Source: a virus. From it: a DNA stretch of 64,000 bases. Both the position numbers and the translations under genes were made by a program. The notes below the pieces were generated by a model. That model was not told where the DNA came from. It searched no databases and was given only the letters and a program-made list of their open reading frames with translations. The stretch lies in IMG/VR virus record IMGVR_UViG_3300010396_000006, positions 41,648-105,647 of that record; one strand, written 5' to 3'. This document shows positions 7,852 through 14,341 of the stretch, in pieces (within the stretch, counting starts at the first letter, position 1; the number at the start of each line of letters is the position of its first letter).

Positions 7852-8124
7852 ATGAGTAAGAAGCTGGACCGAGATCTATACACAGTGATCAAAATCATCA
7901 CGAATTTCTTGCCCGATGATGAATTGGGGCGGAAGATTGAAGGCGAATTGACTGATGTTCTTGAAAACACGAGATGGATTCCTCCAGAACTCCGATGGGA
8001 ATCGTGGGGAGAACTGATGTCCTGCCTAGATCGCAATCTGACAGGAAAATTTGAGACAGAACCTGTTTGGGTTAAAGCGATCCAGTCTGTCTGTAATGAC
8101 ACAAAGTTCATTTTGGAAAGCTAG
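7852..8124 (+). CDS. Hypothetical protein
   Basis: This 90-residue mostly helical, acidic protein has CAGGAG ahead of its ATG. No motif is recognised; WIPPELRWESWGEL in the middle is Trp-rich. It lies between the nucleotide pyrophosphohydrolase and a 28-residue ORF, with the same orientation and tight spacing. Confidence 0.65.
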   Translation: MSKKLDRDLYTVIKIITNFLPDDELGRKIEGELTDVLENTRWIPPELRWESWGELMSCLDRNLTGKFETEPVWVKAIQSVCNDTKFILES

Positions 8125-8127
8125 ACA

Positions 8128-8214
8128 AATGAAGCCGCTACTGAAATGGCTCATTCAGTTATTGGGTAGTTCCAAGTCATGGGATGACGAATGGGATTCA
8201 TCGCTTGTTGACTG
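8128..8214 (+). CDS. Possible 28-residue peptide
   Basis: ATG at 8128 with GGAAAG eight bases upstream opens a 28-codon frame: a short amphipathic/hydrophobic helix (MKPLLKWLIQLLG) followed by an acidic, Trp-containing end. It overlaps the start of the next gene by 31 bases. It could be a real membrane-active micropeptide or a translational coupler; the evidence is only the ribosome site and the composition. Confidence 0.35.
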
Positions 8215-8738
8215 AACAATATCTTGAACTCAAAAGCCGTGTCGCGGCTGAATACAGTTCTGAAATCGAGTGGGCGGCAAATCTCAAGCTGTGCGCCGAC
8301 TCGCTTCGATTCGCCTATGAAACGATCTGGGTCATTCTGAACGCCGGGATGAAGATGCAGGTTGCTCGACAGATCGAATCAAAGATCCTGCCGACACTGG
8401 CCAAAGGCGAATCGGCATCAATGGTATTCGGTCACAAACTGAAATGCCGGGCAATTGATGATGTCTGGAAGAATCGAGTCAAACTGTTCAGCGAGTACCA
8501 ATCGGCAAATGACAAGCTGGAATACCTCGAAACACTGCCGCACATTGGGCCGATCACCAAATTCCATCTGGCTCGAAATCTTGGTTTAGACTTCTGCAAA
8601 CCAGACCGTCACTTAGTTCGTATTGCAGGAGATGAGACGGCGTCAGTAATGTGTCAGCGGCTGGCGGACGCGACTGGCGATCGAATTGGCGTTGTTGATT
8701 GTGTGATCTGGCGAGCCGCAAATCTGGGGTGGGTGTGA
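8184..8738 (+). CDS. HhH-GPD-like DNA glycosylase/endonuclease III-fold protein
   Basis: The 184-residue protein ends in a helix-hairpin-helix block (LPHIGPITKFHLARNLG, residues ~114-130) followed by CKPDRHLVRIAG. This corresponds to the helix-hairpin-helix plus catalytic aspartate (VDTH-like) of the HhH-GPD base-excision family. The lysine used by bifunctional glycosylase/lyases at the GRKT position is not at the expected place, so a monofunctional or divergent enzyme is likely. It is smaller than EndoIII and lacks an iron-sulphur cysteine cluster. A role in phage DNA repair or in attack on modified host DNA would fit. The start at 8184 has no good ribosome site. Confidence 0.65.
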   Translation: MTNGIHRLLTEQYLELKSRVAAEYSSEIEWAANLKLCADSLRFAYETIWVILNAGMKMQVARQIESKILPTLAKGESASMVFGHKLKCRAIDDVWKNRVKLFSEYQSANDKLEYLETLPHIGPITKFHLARNLGLDFCKPDRHLVRIAGDETASVMCQRLADATGDRIGVVDCVIWRAANLGWV

Positions 8739-8739
8739 T

Positions 8740-9165
8740 ATGACAATCTTCGCCGCGCTCATAATCGGTCAGATGATCCAATTCCAATCAGACCGAGGCT
8801 ACGCCGAATGCGTTGGAACAAAGGAACAAGTCGCCTCGTTCTACGTGACTTGGAAATTCTGCTGCGATCCAAATTGCCAAACGACCAACAAAGCTACCTG
8901 GGATAGATGGGATAAGCTGTGGGCCGATAATCTGTCAGAGACAATGCTGTTTCAGAATGACCGAGCGACACGGCTTGGAATCGCCAAGGCGGTCTTCTAT
9001 CGCGGCTTGTGGGTGAGGTTCAGAGTTCGTATTGACCCGTTCGGATCGTTTTGGGTCTACTATTCACCGTGGGTCCATGTCGCGGCCACAATTGGTTTCC
9101 TGTTGGGTGTGATCTGGTGGCTGAAGCGAAGGATGAATCGTCAATGCAAAAGTTCGCCTGCCTGA
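8740..9165 (+). CDS. Membrane protein, unknown function
   Basis: This is a 141-residue protein with a hydrophobic N-terminus (IFAALIIGQMI), a cysteine-containing middle (CCDPNCQTT) and a clear C-terminal membrane segment (residues ~112-130, WVHVAATIGFLLGVIWWL) followed by KRR. This suggests a lumenal or periplasmic middle domain with the C-terminus in the cytoplasm. It starts one base after the previous stop. Confidence 0.7.
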   Translation: MTIFAALIIGQMIQFQSDRGYAECVGTKEQVASFYVTWKFCCDPNCQTTNKATWDRWDKLWADNLSETMLFQNDRATRLGIAKAVFYRGLWVRFRVRIDPFGSFWVYYSPWVHVAATIGFLLGVIWWLKRRMNRQCKSSPA

Positions 9166-9320
9166 AATGCGGCAACGTGCAAGAGATCAACAGCGAGGAA
9201 GAACACTCGGTCCGTTGCATCAAATGCAATCACGAAACAAAAGACGTACGGTCAATGGTGCGGTTGGACAGTTCAAAAGAGTTTCTGAAAAACTGGAAAC
9301 CTGTCGAATATAAGGACTGA
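9144..9320 (+). CDS. Small zinc-ribbon protein
   Basis: This 58-residue protein overlaps the 3' end of the preceding gene. CLKCGN (residues 6-11) and CIKCNHE (~25-31) form a four-cysteine zinc ribbon. AAGGA lies about eleven bases before the ATG. The function is unknown; it is one of many short zinc-ribbon proteins in this genome. Confidence 0.65.
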   Translation: MQKFACLKCGNVQEINSEEEHSVRCIKCNHETKDVRSMVRLDSSKEFLKNWKPVEYKD

Positions 9321-9556
9321 TGATGCCCGTCAATGGACCGCCTCCCAGGGGACAATACTGCGGACCGAGGCCGCTATCGCTGATTCCATATCCCACGTCA
9401 CCGCCCGCGCCGCCAAAGCGGTATGTTCGAAGAGAACCGGAGCAACGCTGCGAACCTCCAGCCGAGAAGCCAGACAATAGCTGGATGATCCTCGCCGGTC
9501 TGTTCGGCCTGCCGTTCTTATTCGGCAGTTGTGAAAATTCCTCAAGCGACGAATGA
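9320..9556 (+). CDS. Proline-rich protein with C-terminal membrane segment
   Basis: The start codon overlaps the previous stop; an alternative ATG is at 9323. Residues 1-50 are proline- and arginine-rich, and residues ~54-70 (SWMILAGLFGLPFLFGS) are hydrophobic enough for a membrane helix or tail anchor. The last residues are acidic. No family is recognised. Confidence 0.6.
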   Translation: MMPVNGPPPRGQYCGPRPLSLIPYPTSPPAPPKRYVRREPEQRCEPPAEKPDNSWMILAGLFGLPFLFGSCENSSSDE

Positions 9557-9764
9557 GGCCAGCTTGAACGAACGGCAATACCCGCTGAATGTTCTCGCCA
9601 TCGCGAAAGACGGTGAACGGTTCTTGTTCTTGTACGATGACGACAGTGTCGAGGAACTGATTCGCGTTCTTGGCCAATACGCCGCTGATACTGAACTCAA
9701 CTTCTCATGGTATGACGCCGCCCTTCTGAGTAAGCGAATTAAAGATCGCCGACCCGCCGATTGA
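9531..9764 (+). CDS. Hypothetical protein
   Basis: This 77-residue protein begins at GTG inside the previous gene; a TTG at 9564 is an alternative start. The core (YPLNVLAIAKDGERFLFLYDDDSVEELIRVLGQYAADTEL, residues ~17-56) looks like a compact alpha/beta fold. It is the last gene before a regulatory region holding a promoter and a structured leader. Similar small proteins occur widely in planctomycete genomes, but I cannot name the family. Confidence 0.6.
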   Translation: MKIPQATNEASLNERQYPLNVLAIAKDGERFLFLYDDDSVEELIRVLGQYAADTELNFSWYDAALLSKRIKDRRPAD

Positions 9765-9780
9765 ATCTGTCAGTCCGCTA

Positions 9781-9809
9781 TTGCAAAAATCAGTAAGATT
9801 TCACAAGAT
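9781..9809 (+). promoter_or_regulatory. Predicted promoter of leader RNA A
   Basis: TTGCAA (9781-9786) and CAAGAT (9804-9809) are 17 bases apart. The spacer is the 15-base dyad AAATCAGTAAGATTT plus two bases. The same 15-mer precedes the -35 of the promoter at 59530, and its inverse precedes that at 21859. The -10 is weak, and the placement leans on the 5' hairpin starting four bases after the implied start site. Confidence 0.4.
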
Positions 9810-9815
9810 GCCAAT

Positions 9816-9912
9816 TAACCGATTGTTGGGCAATCGGACTTGATAGACGCGGCTTGTCTGTGTCGGCCTGTCGTAATACTGCCCAACGGTATTGCGACAG
9901 GCTTTTTCTTTT
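9816..9912 (+). ncRNA. Kissing-loop terminator RNA, copy A
   Basis: A 7-base-pair hairpin CCGATTG/CAATCGG (9819-9837, loop TTGGG) is followed 28 bases later by a 14-pair terminator stem (9866-9879 with 9889-9902, loop TGCCCAACG) and a T-rich run. GTTGGGCA across the first loop is perfectly complementary to TGCCCAAC in the terminator loop. Copies B (56038) and C (37481, minus strand) have the same layout with different sequences. The RNA lies directly upstream of the gene at 9930, so it could also act as that gene's attenuator. Confidence 0.5.
9866..9910 (+). terminator. Rho-independent terminator within leader RNA A
   Basis: The stem GCCTGTCGTAATAC/GTATTGCGACAGGC has 14 pairs with a single wobble, and is followed by TTTTTCTTTT. 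It lies only 20 bases before the start codon at 9930. Confidence 0.8.
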
Positions 9913-9929
9913 GATCAAAGGGCAATCAG

Positions 9930-11678
9930 ATGACAGTCTATGGCAGTGTGTGCGTGAGTGTTCCAACCGGTCCATCGTCAACGAAAAGCTTCTCGTTTGG
10001 GGTCCCAGGCGAGATCGTGGATCGGATGTGTGCAAGACCGGATATTGAATGGGAACCCCAATTCAAGGCGATGGTCAACAAGGCAATCAACGGGCCACCG
10101 ATCGAATCAGACAATAAGGAAGAACTGAAACCGCCATTCGTTTCCGGCCAGAAAGTGATCTGCGTTCTGAACAGCAAAAATCTCGGCGGATTGACTGTCG
10201 GTGAGGAATATACGATCTGGAGATGCTTGAAGGACTCGATGATGTCGAGCGGCTTCAAATGCGAACTCAAGGAAAAGATGGTGGGCCAGATGTATTGTGC
10301 ATCGCTGTTCAAAGCGAAGTCGGAGTCTGGAAAACTGTCAAACGATGAACCACCATTCCAAGTCGGCGATCATGTTGAGATGCTCAAAGAGAGAGATCAA
10401 AAACCAACCGGGGTTGCCAGTCTCGTAGTTACGGGCGTTCGTTCACCGGAGCAGATGGCGGGGCATTGGACGCTTCCAGGCGTCAAGGCAAACGAAGGTG
10501 AGTGGTTTGTGTCGTGCGATCCAAAATGCACTGCATGGGGACCGGCAGGATATTTTCGCAAGGCGTTCTTACCGCCATTCGCAGTCGGTGAGGAAGTGTT
10601 GGCGAATTACAACTTTTGGTCTGACTTGAATACGCTGGCTTCTGCAATCCAGATCCACGAGAACAAGCCATATCGAATTAGAGCAATCCAAAAGGAAGTC
10701 GACTGCAATTCCGGTTGGAAAGTCTGGGTGGAAGGACAGCAAGGCGGTTGCGATGCGTCGAAGTTCAGGAAGATGGATTCAATCGGAGAACAAATACGAA
10801 AGTCGCTCGAAGGAACATATCGCAATGCCCAGGAACTTATTGATTTTGAAGTCGGCCATGAAGCGGCAATTGCGAGAACGAACTATTTCGCATATCACGG
10901 ACCGTTCGAAAGCGGCGATTTGCGATGGGGCCAAGTCAATATTGGCGAAAGACGTCGATGGTTGAACGCCGCGAAAGCTGTCGAAGCAATCGTGAAAGAT
11001 TGTGACGAATTTCGTATCGCCAATTCGATCGAAGAACTGATCCAGCAGAACAGCGGACCGGAAGATCTGAACCTCGAAGCTGGCGTGAACAAACTGGAAC
11101 TGGCGTTGCAGTGGGTGAAAGATCGGATTGTCCACGAAAAGGCGAAGATCGCACCGCAACCGTTCCAAGTCGGAGAAGTAGTTCAGGCTGTTGAAAACGT
11201 GATGAGCGGAAACGGAAAAGGAACTGTCGCCGCTGGTTGTCATATCAAAGTATCGGCCTGCGAACGACGCAACCCTGATATCTGTCCTTCAGGCTGGATC
11301 GTGTATGCCGAAGATTGTGACCACTGGGGCGGATTCGATTCAGCGAAGTTCAAGAAAGATCCGATTGTTAATCCGGTCTCGACAGATCAATGGAAATTGC
11401 CCAATTCAGGGACTGTCAAATTCAGTCCCATCATTAATCCAAAACCAGGACAGATCCCCATCTACAGGGGTGATGGTCAAGTTGAATGGATTGATCTTCC
11501 GAAAGATCAAACAAGATCGATAGCGTGGGAATACAGAGTAACTCCATGTCTGGATGTCATTGATGAAGGATTTGATTCTGGCGTTGTCGACAGATTGAAT
11601 AACAGCGGTGAAATCGGCTGGGAATTTGTAGCGTTCACTCCTATGACAGGACGAGCCGTATTCAAGCGCAGGAAGTGA
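9930..11678 (+). CDS. Multi-repeat SH3/KOW-like protein with C-terminal DUF4177-like domain
   Basis: This 582-residue protein has AAAGGG before its ATG. Four short beta-barrel-like units begin with a near-identical signature: PPFVSGQKVICV (~70), PPFQVGDHVEML (~143), PPFAVGEEVLAN (~215) and QPFQVGEVVQAV (~410). A helical segment (~285-400) separates the third and fourth. The last ~55 residues (AWEYRVTP ... GWEFVAFTP ... AVFKRRK) match the DUF4177 pattern. The same barrel unit occurs singly in the proteins at 2706 and 33720. Repeated SH3/KOW folds usually mediate nucleic-acid or protein contacts; the role here is unknown. Transcription into the gene must pass the terminator at 9866. Confidence 0.7.
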   Translation: MTVYGSVCVSVPTGPSSTKSFSFGVPGEIVDRMCARPDIEWEPQFKAMVNKAINGPPIESDNKEELKPPFVSGQKVICVLNSKNLGGLTVGEEYTIWRCLKDSMMSSGFKCELKEKMVGQMYCASLFKAKSESGKLSNDEPPFQVGDHVEMLKERDQKPTGVASLVVTGVRSPEQMAGHWTLPGVKANEGEWFVSCDPKCTAWGPAGYFRKAFLPPFAVGEEVLANYNFWSDLNTLASAIQIHENKPYRIRAIQKEVDCNSGWKVWVEGQQGGCDASKFRKMDSIGEQIRKSLEGTYRNAQELIDFEVGHEAAIARTNYFAYHGPFESGDLRWGQVNIGERRRWLNAAKAVEAIVKDCDEFRIANSIEELIQQNSGPEDLNLEAGVNKLELALQWVKDRIVHEKAKIAPQPFQVGEVVQAVENVMSGNGKGTVAAGCHIKVSACERRNPDICPSGWIVYAEDCDHWGGFDSAKFKKDPIVNPVSTDQWKLPNSGTVKFSPIINPKPGQIPIYRGDGQVEWIDLPKDQTRSIAWEYRVTPCLDVIDEGFDSGVVDRLNNSGEIGWEFVAFTPMTGRAVFKRRK

Positions 11679-11682
11679 CGCC

Positions 11683-11886
11683 ATGATCGATGTCACCGCA
11701 ATCCAATGTCCAGAGTGCGATCATCTCCCATTGAAGATCATCCATCAGTCGGAAGAACAGATCGTCGCCAAATGTCGCAATTGCGGGAATGACTGGATCA
11801 TCACGGTCAAGACGGTCGTTTTATCGGAGTCGGAAATTGAGGCCGGACAAGATGATGCTGTTGAAATCACAGACATGCCGTTCTGA
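11683..11886 (+). CDS. Small zinc-ribbon protein
   Basis: This 67-residue protein contains CPECD (residues ~9-13) and CRNCGNDW (~31-38), a zinc ribbon with an acidic C-terminal tail. It starts four bases after the previous stop and is probably cotranscribed with it. The role is unknown; the ribbon resembles those of transcription-factor-like phage proteins. Confidence 0.65.
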   Translation: MIDVTAIQCPECDHLPLKIIHQSEEQIVAKCRNCGNDWIITVKTVVLSESEIEAGQDDAVEITDMPF

Positions 11887-11913
11887 GAGGGAGAGTGAAT
11901 CATCTGCGACGAA

Positions 11914-12192
11914 ATGAGTTCCGAAGAACGCTACGCCATGCATGAGGATATGGCGGATAAAATCACCGATGCATGCGCCGAATTGTTCCCCGAAGATGGA
12001 ATGTGTGCTGATGTTTTATTCGCGTTGCTGACGGCTGCGTCATGGGGAGCGTTATTTCTCATTGATATGCCGCCGGATCAAAAACAAAGGTTCGTTAATA
12101 ACGGCGTCGTGCCGGAACTCGTTGCCACCGCTTCATGTGCGATACGAGAACGATTAGAAAAGATGCGTGTTGCTGACAATAGCCGAAACTAA
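11914..12192 (+). CDS. Hypothetical helical protein
   Basis: This 92-residue helical protein has a hydrophobic centre (ADVLFALLTAASWGALFLI, residues ~30-48) that could be a membrane segment or a buried helix. No good ribosome site precedes the ATG at 11914 (GAGGGAG is about 20 bases away), and ATG 11938 is an alternative start. It lies directly upstream of the membrane-anchored terminase-like gene. Confidence 0.6.
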   Translation: MSSEERYAMHEDMADKITDACAELFPEDGMCADVLFALLTAASWGALFLIDMPPDQKQRFVNNGVVPELVATASCAIRERLEKMRVADNSRN

Positions 12193-12207
12193 ATGAGGAG
12201 TGAATTA

Positions 12208-12927
12208 ATGGGAACGCAAGTTTGGAATGTGGCATCGCTGCTCGTCATGACGTCTATGTTCATTGGCTTGGCGACAATGCTCTATCGAGCATTCCGTCAT
12301 CAACCGGACGTGAAGACTCCAGAAGATCCATACGGATTCGGTTGCAAGCCAACGCCGATTCAATTGAGAGTCCTGAAATCAACGGCTGACATCGTGATCT
12401 ATTGCGGGCCTGCTGGATCTGGAAAGAGCATGCTGATGCGAATGGCCGCAATGATGCGAGCCAGGTTGTATCCGTCACAGCCTATCCTCACGTTCTGGTT
12501 TCAGCAGCGAGAAACGTGGGAAATGTTGGACAAGCACATTCCGTCAATTCGCGTGATCGGCCTCAAAGGCATCAATGAGGCTTGTGATCAATTTGCGGGA
12601 GTTGCGGCCCACACGATTTGCATCGACGGGATTGACTGGATCAGGGAAGAGTCGTTCTGGTTTCTGCTGTCGCGGTTGCGATCGAACGATTCGAACGTCA
12701 ATCCGCAAATGTTCTGCTCAATGGATCGTCTTACAGATCCAAAGCCGCTATGGCTCGCAAAGCTGGTGAAGCATTGGGAGGAACCAGCAGACGGAATCGG
12801 CATTCGTGGAAAGCGGAATGGAATCCGTCACTTCCAAAGGATTGACGGCAATTTGCATCTTGTGGATATCACAAAGCATGATGCGTTGCTCAGCAAGCCG
12901 ATCTCGATCGAATACATCCAAGGATGA
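12208..12927 (+). CDS. Membrane-anchored paralogue of the terminase ATPase domain
   Basis: This is a 239-residue protein; the start at 12208 has GAGGAG eight bases upstream, with ATG 12193 as the alternative. Residues ~5-28 form a transmembrane helix. Residues ~50-239 align with the ATPase domain of the large terminase at 5423. PTPIQ...ADIVIYCGPAGSGKSM (Walker A ~67) parallels its ADIVIMGGANGGGKSH, and SFWFLLSRLRS...NVNP parallels FWYLFSRMRS...GVNP. The Walker B position reads ICIDGID where TerL has IGFDELQ, so the catalytic glutamate is replaced by glycine. The nuclease domain is absent. ATP binding seems possible and hydrolysis doubtful. It could be an inhibitor, a membrane docking factor or an exclusion protein; no function is established. 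Confidence 0.75.
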   Translation: MGTQVWNVASLLVMTSMFIGLATMLYRAFRHQPDVKTPEDPYGFGCKPTPIQLRVLKSTADIVIYCGPAGSGKSMLMRMAAMMRARLYPSQPILTFWFQQRETWEMLDKHIPSIRVIGLKGINEACDQFAGVAAHTICIDGIDWIREESFWFLLSRLRSNDSNVNPQMFCSMDRLTDPKPLWLAKLVKHWEEPADGIGIRGKRNGIRHFQRIDGNLHLVDITKHDALLSKPISIEYIQG

Positions 12928-12977
12928 CTAATCAGGGCACGATGCCATCATCAAACCAATAACAGGAGAATCACAAG

Positions 12978-13334
12978 ATGGGATTAGCGAGACGATGGAT
13001 GCGCAAAGTCGAACACAAATTTGCCGATCAATTTCAGGAAGGGGAATTCTTCGACAAACGACAGAAACACGCCAAGCCGCAAGTATTCAACACTCGGATC
13101 TACTTCCAAGATCCAGAATCGGAATGCGTTCAAGTGTCTCGGATCATGGGAACCACGTCTGTTGCTCATCGCCTCAAAGGCCACATGGACCGCAACCCGA
13201 CATGTCGAATCTTGCAGGTGAAGAACACGCCTCATAAACGATGGACAAAGCCAGAACATCCTCTGGTCGCTCGCCGCAAGATGGCAAAGGCCAGAGCTGA
13301 AAGGCTCAAGCGTCAAATCCCGGTCAAGAGATAA
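12978..13334 (+). CDS. Basic hypothetical protein
   Basis: This 118-residue, strongly basic protein has CAGGAG before its ATG. The middle looks like a compact alpha/beta domain (VFNTRIYFQDPESECVQVSRI) and the C-terminus is a lysine/arginine-rich helix (ARRKMAKARAERLKRQ), suggesting nucleic-acid binding. No family is recognised. Confidence 0.65.
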   Translation: MGLARRWMRKVEHKFADQFQEGEFFDKRQKHAKPQVFNTRIYFQDPESECVQVSRIMGTTSVAHRLKGHMDRNPTCRILQVKNTPHKRWTKPEHPLVARRKMAKARAERLKRQIPVKR

Positions 13335-13412
13335 TCGTTACCGGTCCGTGAATGGGTAATTGTGCCGCCAAGTTTTAAATACTCCTACGAATGTTCAAGA
13401 AAGGCTGATTTG

Positions 13413-13889
13413 ATGCCGGAGAATTTGACGATCGAGCAGAAGGCCACTAACAACGACACATTCCGCCACATTGAACGGGTGAGAAATCTGATCAATACTT
13501 GCGTGACGGATCTACTTCGACGGGGAGAAAGACACGATCAAACGAAACTGGAATCACCAGAGGTTGAACTGTTCACAGAATTCACGCCAAAGTTGGCTGA
13601 GTGTACTTACGGAAGCGCCGAGTACGAGGGATTCCGGAAAGCAATGGGGCCGGCGCTCGCTCACCACTATGCGAACAATTCGCACCATCCAGAGCATTGG
13701 AAGAATGGCATTGACGACATGAGCCTGCTGGACATTGTCGAAATGTTGTGTGACTGGAAAGCAGCGAGTGAACGCCATAACGATGGAAACATCCGGAAGT
13801 CGATCACGATCAATGCCGACCGATTCAAGATGTCGCCGCAGTTGGTGAAGATTCTGGAAAACACAGCCGACTTGCTGTTCTCAGATTGA
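13413..13889 (+). CDS. DUF5662-like protein
   Basis: This 158-residue protein starts at the ATG behind AAAGG; an upstream reading from 13362 lacks a site. The pattern HIERVRNLIN ... LLRRGERHDQTKLESPE ... LAHHYANNSHHPEHWKNG ... LDIVEMLCDWKAA is that of the DUF5662 family, an HD-like all-helical phage protein with conserved His/Asp pairs that could bind metal. Its biochemical role is not established. It lies just upstream of groES. Confidence 0.75.
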   Translation: MPENLTIEQKATNNDTFRHIERVRNLINTCVTDLLRRGERHDQTKLESPEVELFTEFTPKLAECTYGSAEYEGFRKAMGPALAHHYANNSHHPEHWKNGIDDMSLLDIVEMLCDWKAASERHNDGNIRKSITINADRFKMSPQLVKILENTADLLFSD

Positions 13890-13947
13890 GACCGCTGGCA
13901 ATGTGCTGACGGCAAACAGACCGTAACTCAAGTTTCAGGAGAAATCA

Positions 13948-14241
13948 GTGAATTCAAGACCATTGGCCGATCAGGTGATCATCAAGCGAGATGACGCCGA
14001 AAAAGTGACTCAGGGAGGAATCCACCTGCCGGATCGAGCGCAGAACGTCCCGCGAAAAGGAACTGTCCTCGCCGCAGGACCTGGGCGACTTCTGGACAAC
14101 GGAACCCGCGGAGAAATGGAACTGAAAGCCGGGGATCGAGTCTATTTCTCAGCTTACGGCGTTCAGGAAGTGGAGATTGACGACGAAAAAGTCATCATCT
14201 GCCGGGAGGCGGATGTGTTAGCGGTGATCGAATCTGAGTGA
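13948..14241 (+). CDS. groES: Phage-encoded GroES co-chaperonin
   Basis: This 97-residue protein is the normal GroES length, starting at GTG with CAGGAG upstream. It begins RPLADQVIIKRDDAEKVTQGGIHLPD, with the mobile-loop GGI/LP motif that docks on GroEL. GTVLAAGPGR and KAGDRVYFSAYG follow, the conserved GroES strands. Phage co-chaperonins such as T4 gp31 replace host GroES to fold the capsid protein. Its position directly upstream of the portal fits a role in head assembly. No GroEL is visible. Confidence 0.92.
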   Translation: MNSRPLADQVIIKRDDAEKVTQGGIHLPDRAQNVPRKGTVLAAGPGRLLDNGTRGEMELKAGDRVYFSAYGVQEVEIDDEKVIICREADVLAVIESE

Positions 14242-14278
14242 TCTGCCGTCGCAAAGCCCTGTCTGATATCGATTTCCA

Positions 14279-14320
14279 AGGCTGAGTTGACTATTTTGTT
14301 GACTCAGCCTCTTTCGTTTT
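14279..14320 (+). terminator. Terminator between groES and the portal gene
   Basis: The stem AGGCTGAGT/ACTCAGCCT (9 pairs, 14-base loop) is followed by a T-rich run. It ends about 20 bases before the portal start codon, with no obvious promoter between them, so it may tune rather than block portal expression. Confidence 0.65.
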
Positions 14321-14341
14321 CAGGCAAGGATGTCACAAATC

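Noticed and set aside
9841-9860. A second promoter with TAGACG as -10 downstream of the first hairpin of RNA A
   Set aside because: The matching -35 would be GATTGT, a poor match, and it would leave the hairpin untranscribed, unlike copies B and C. It is kept only as the main alternative.
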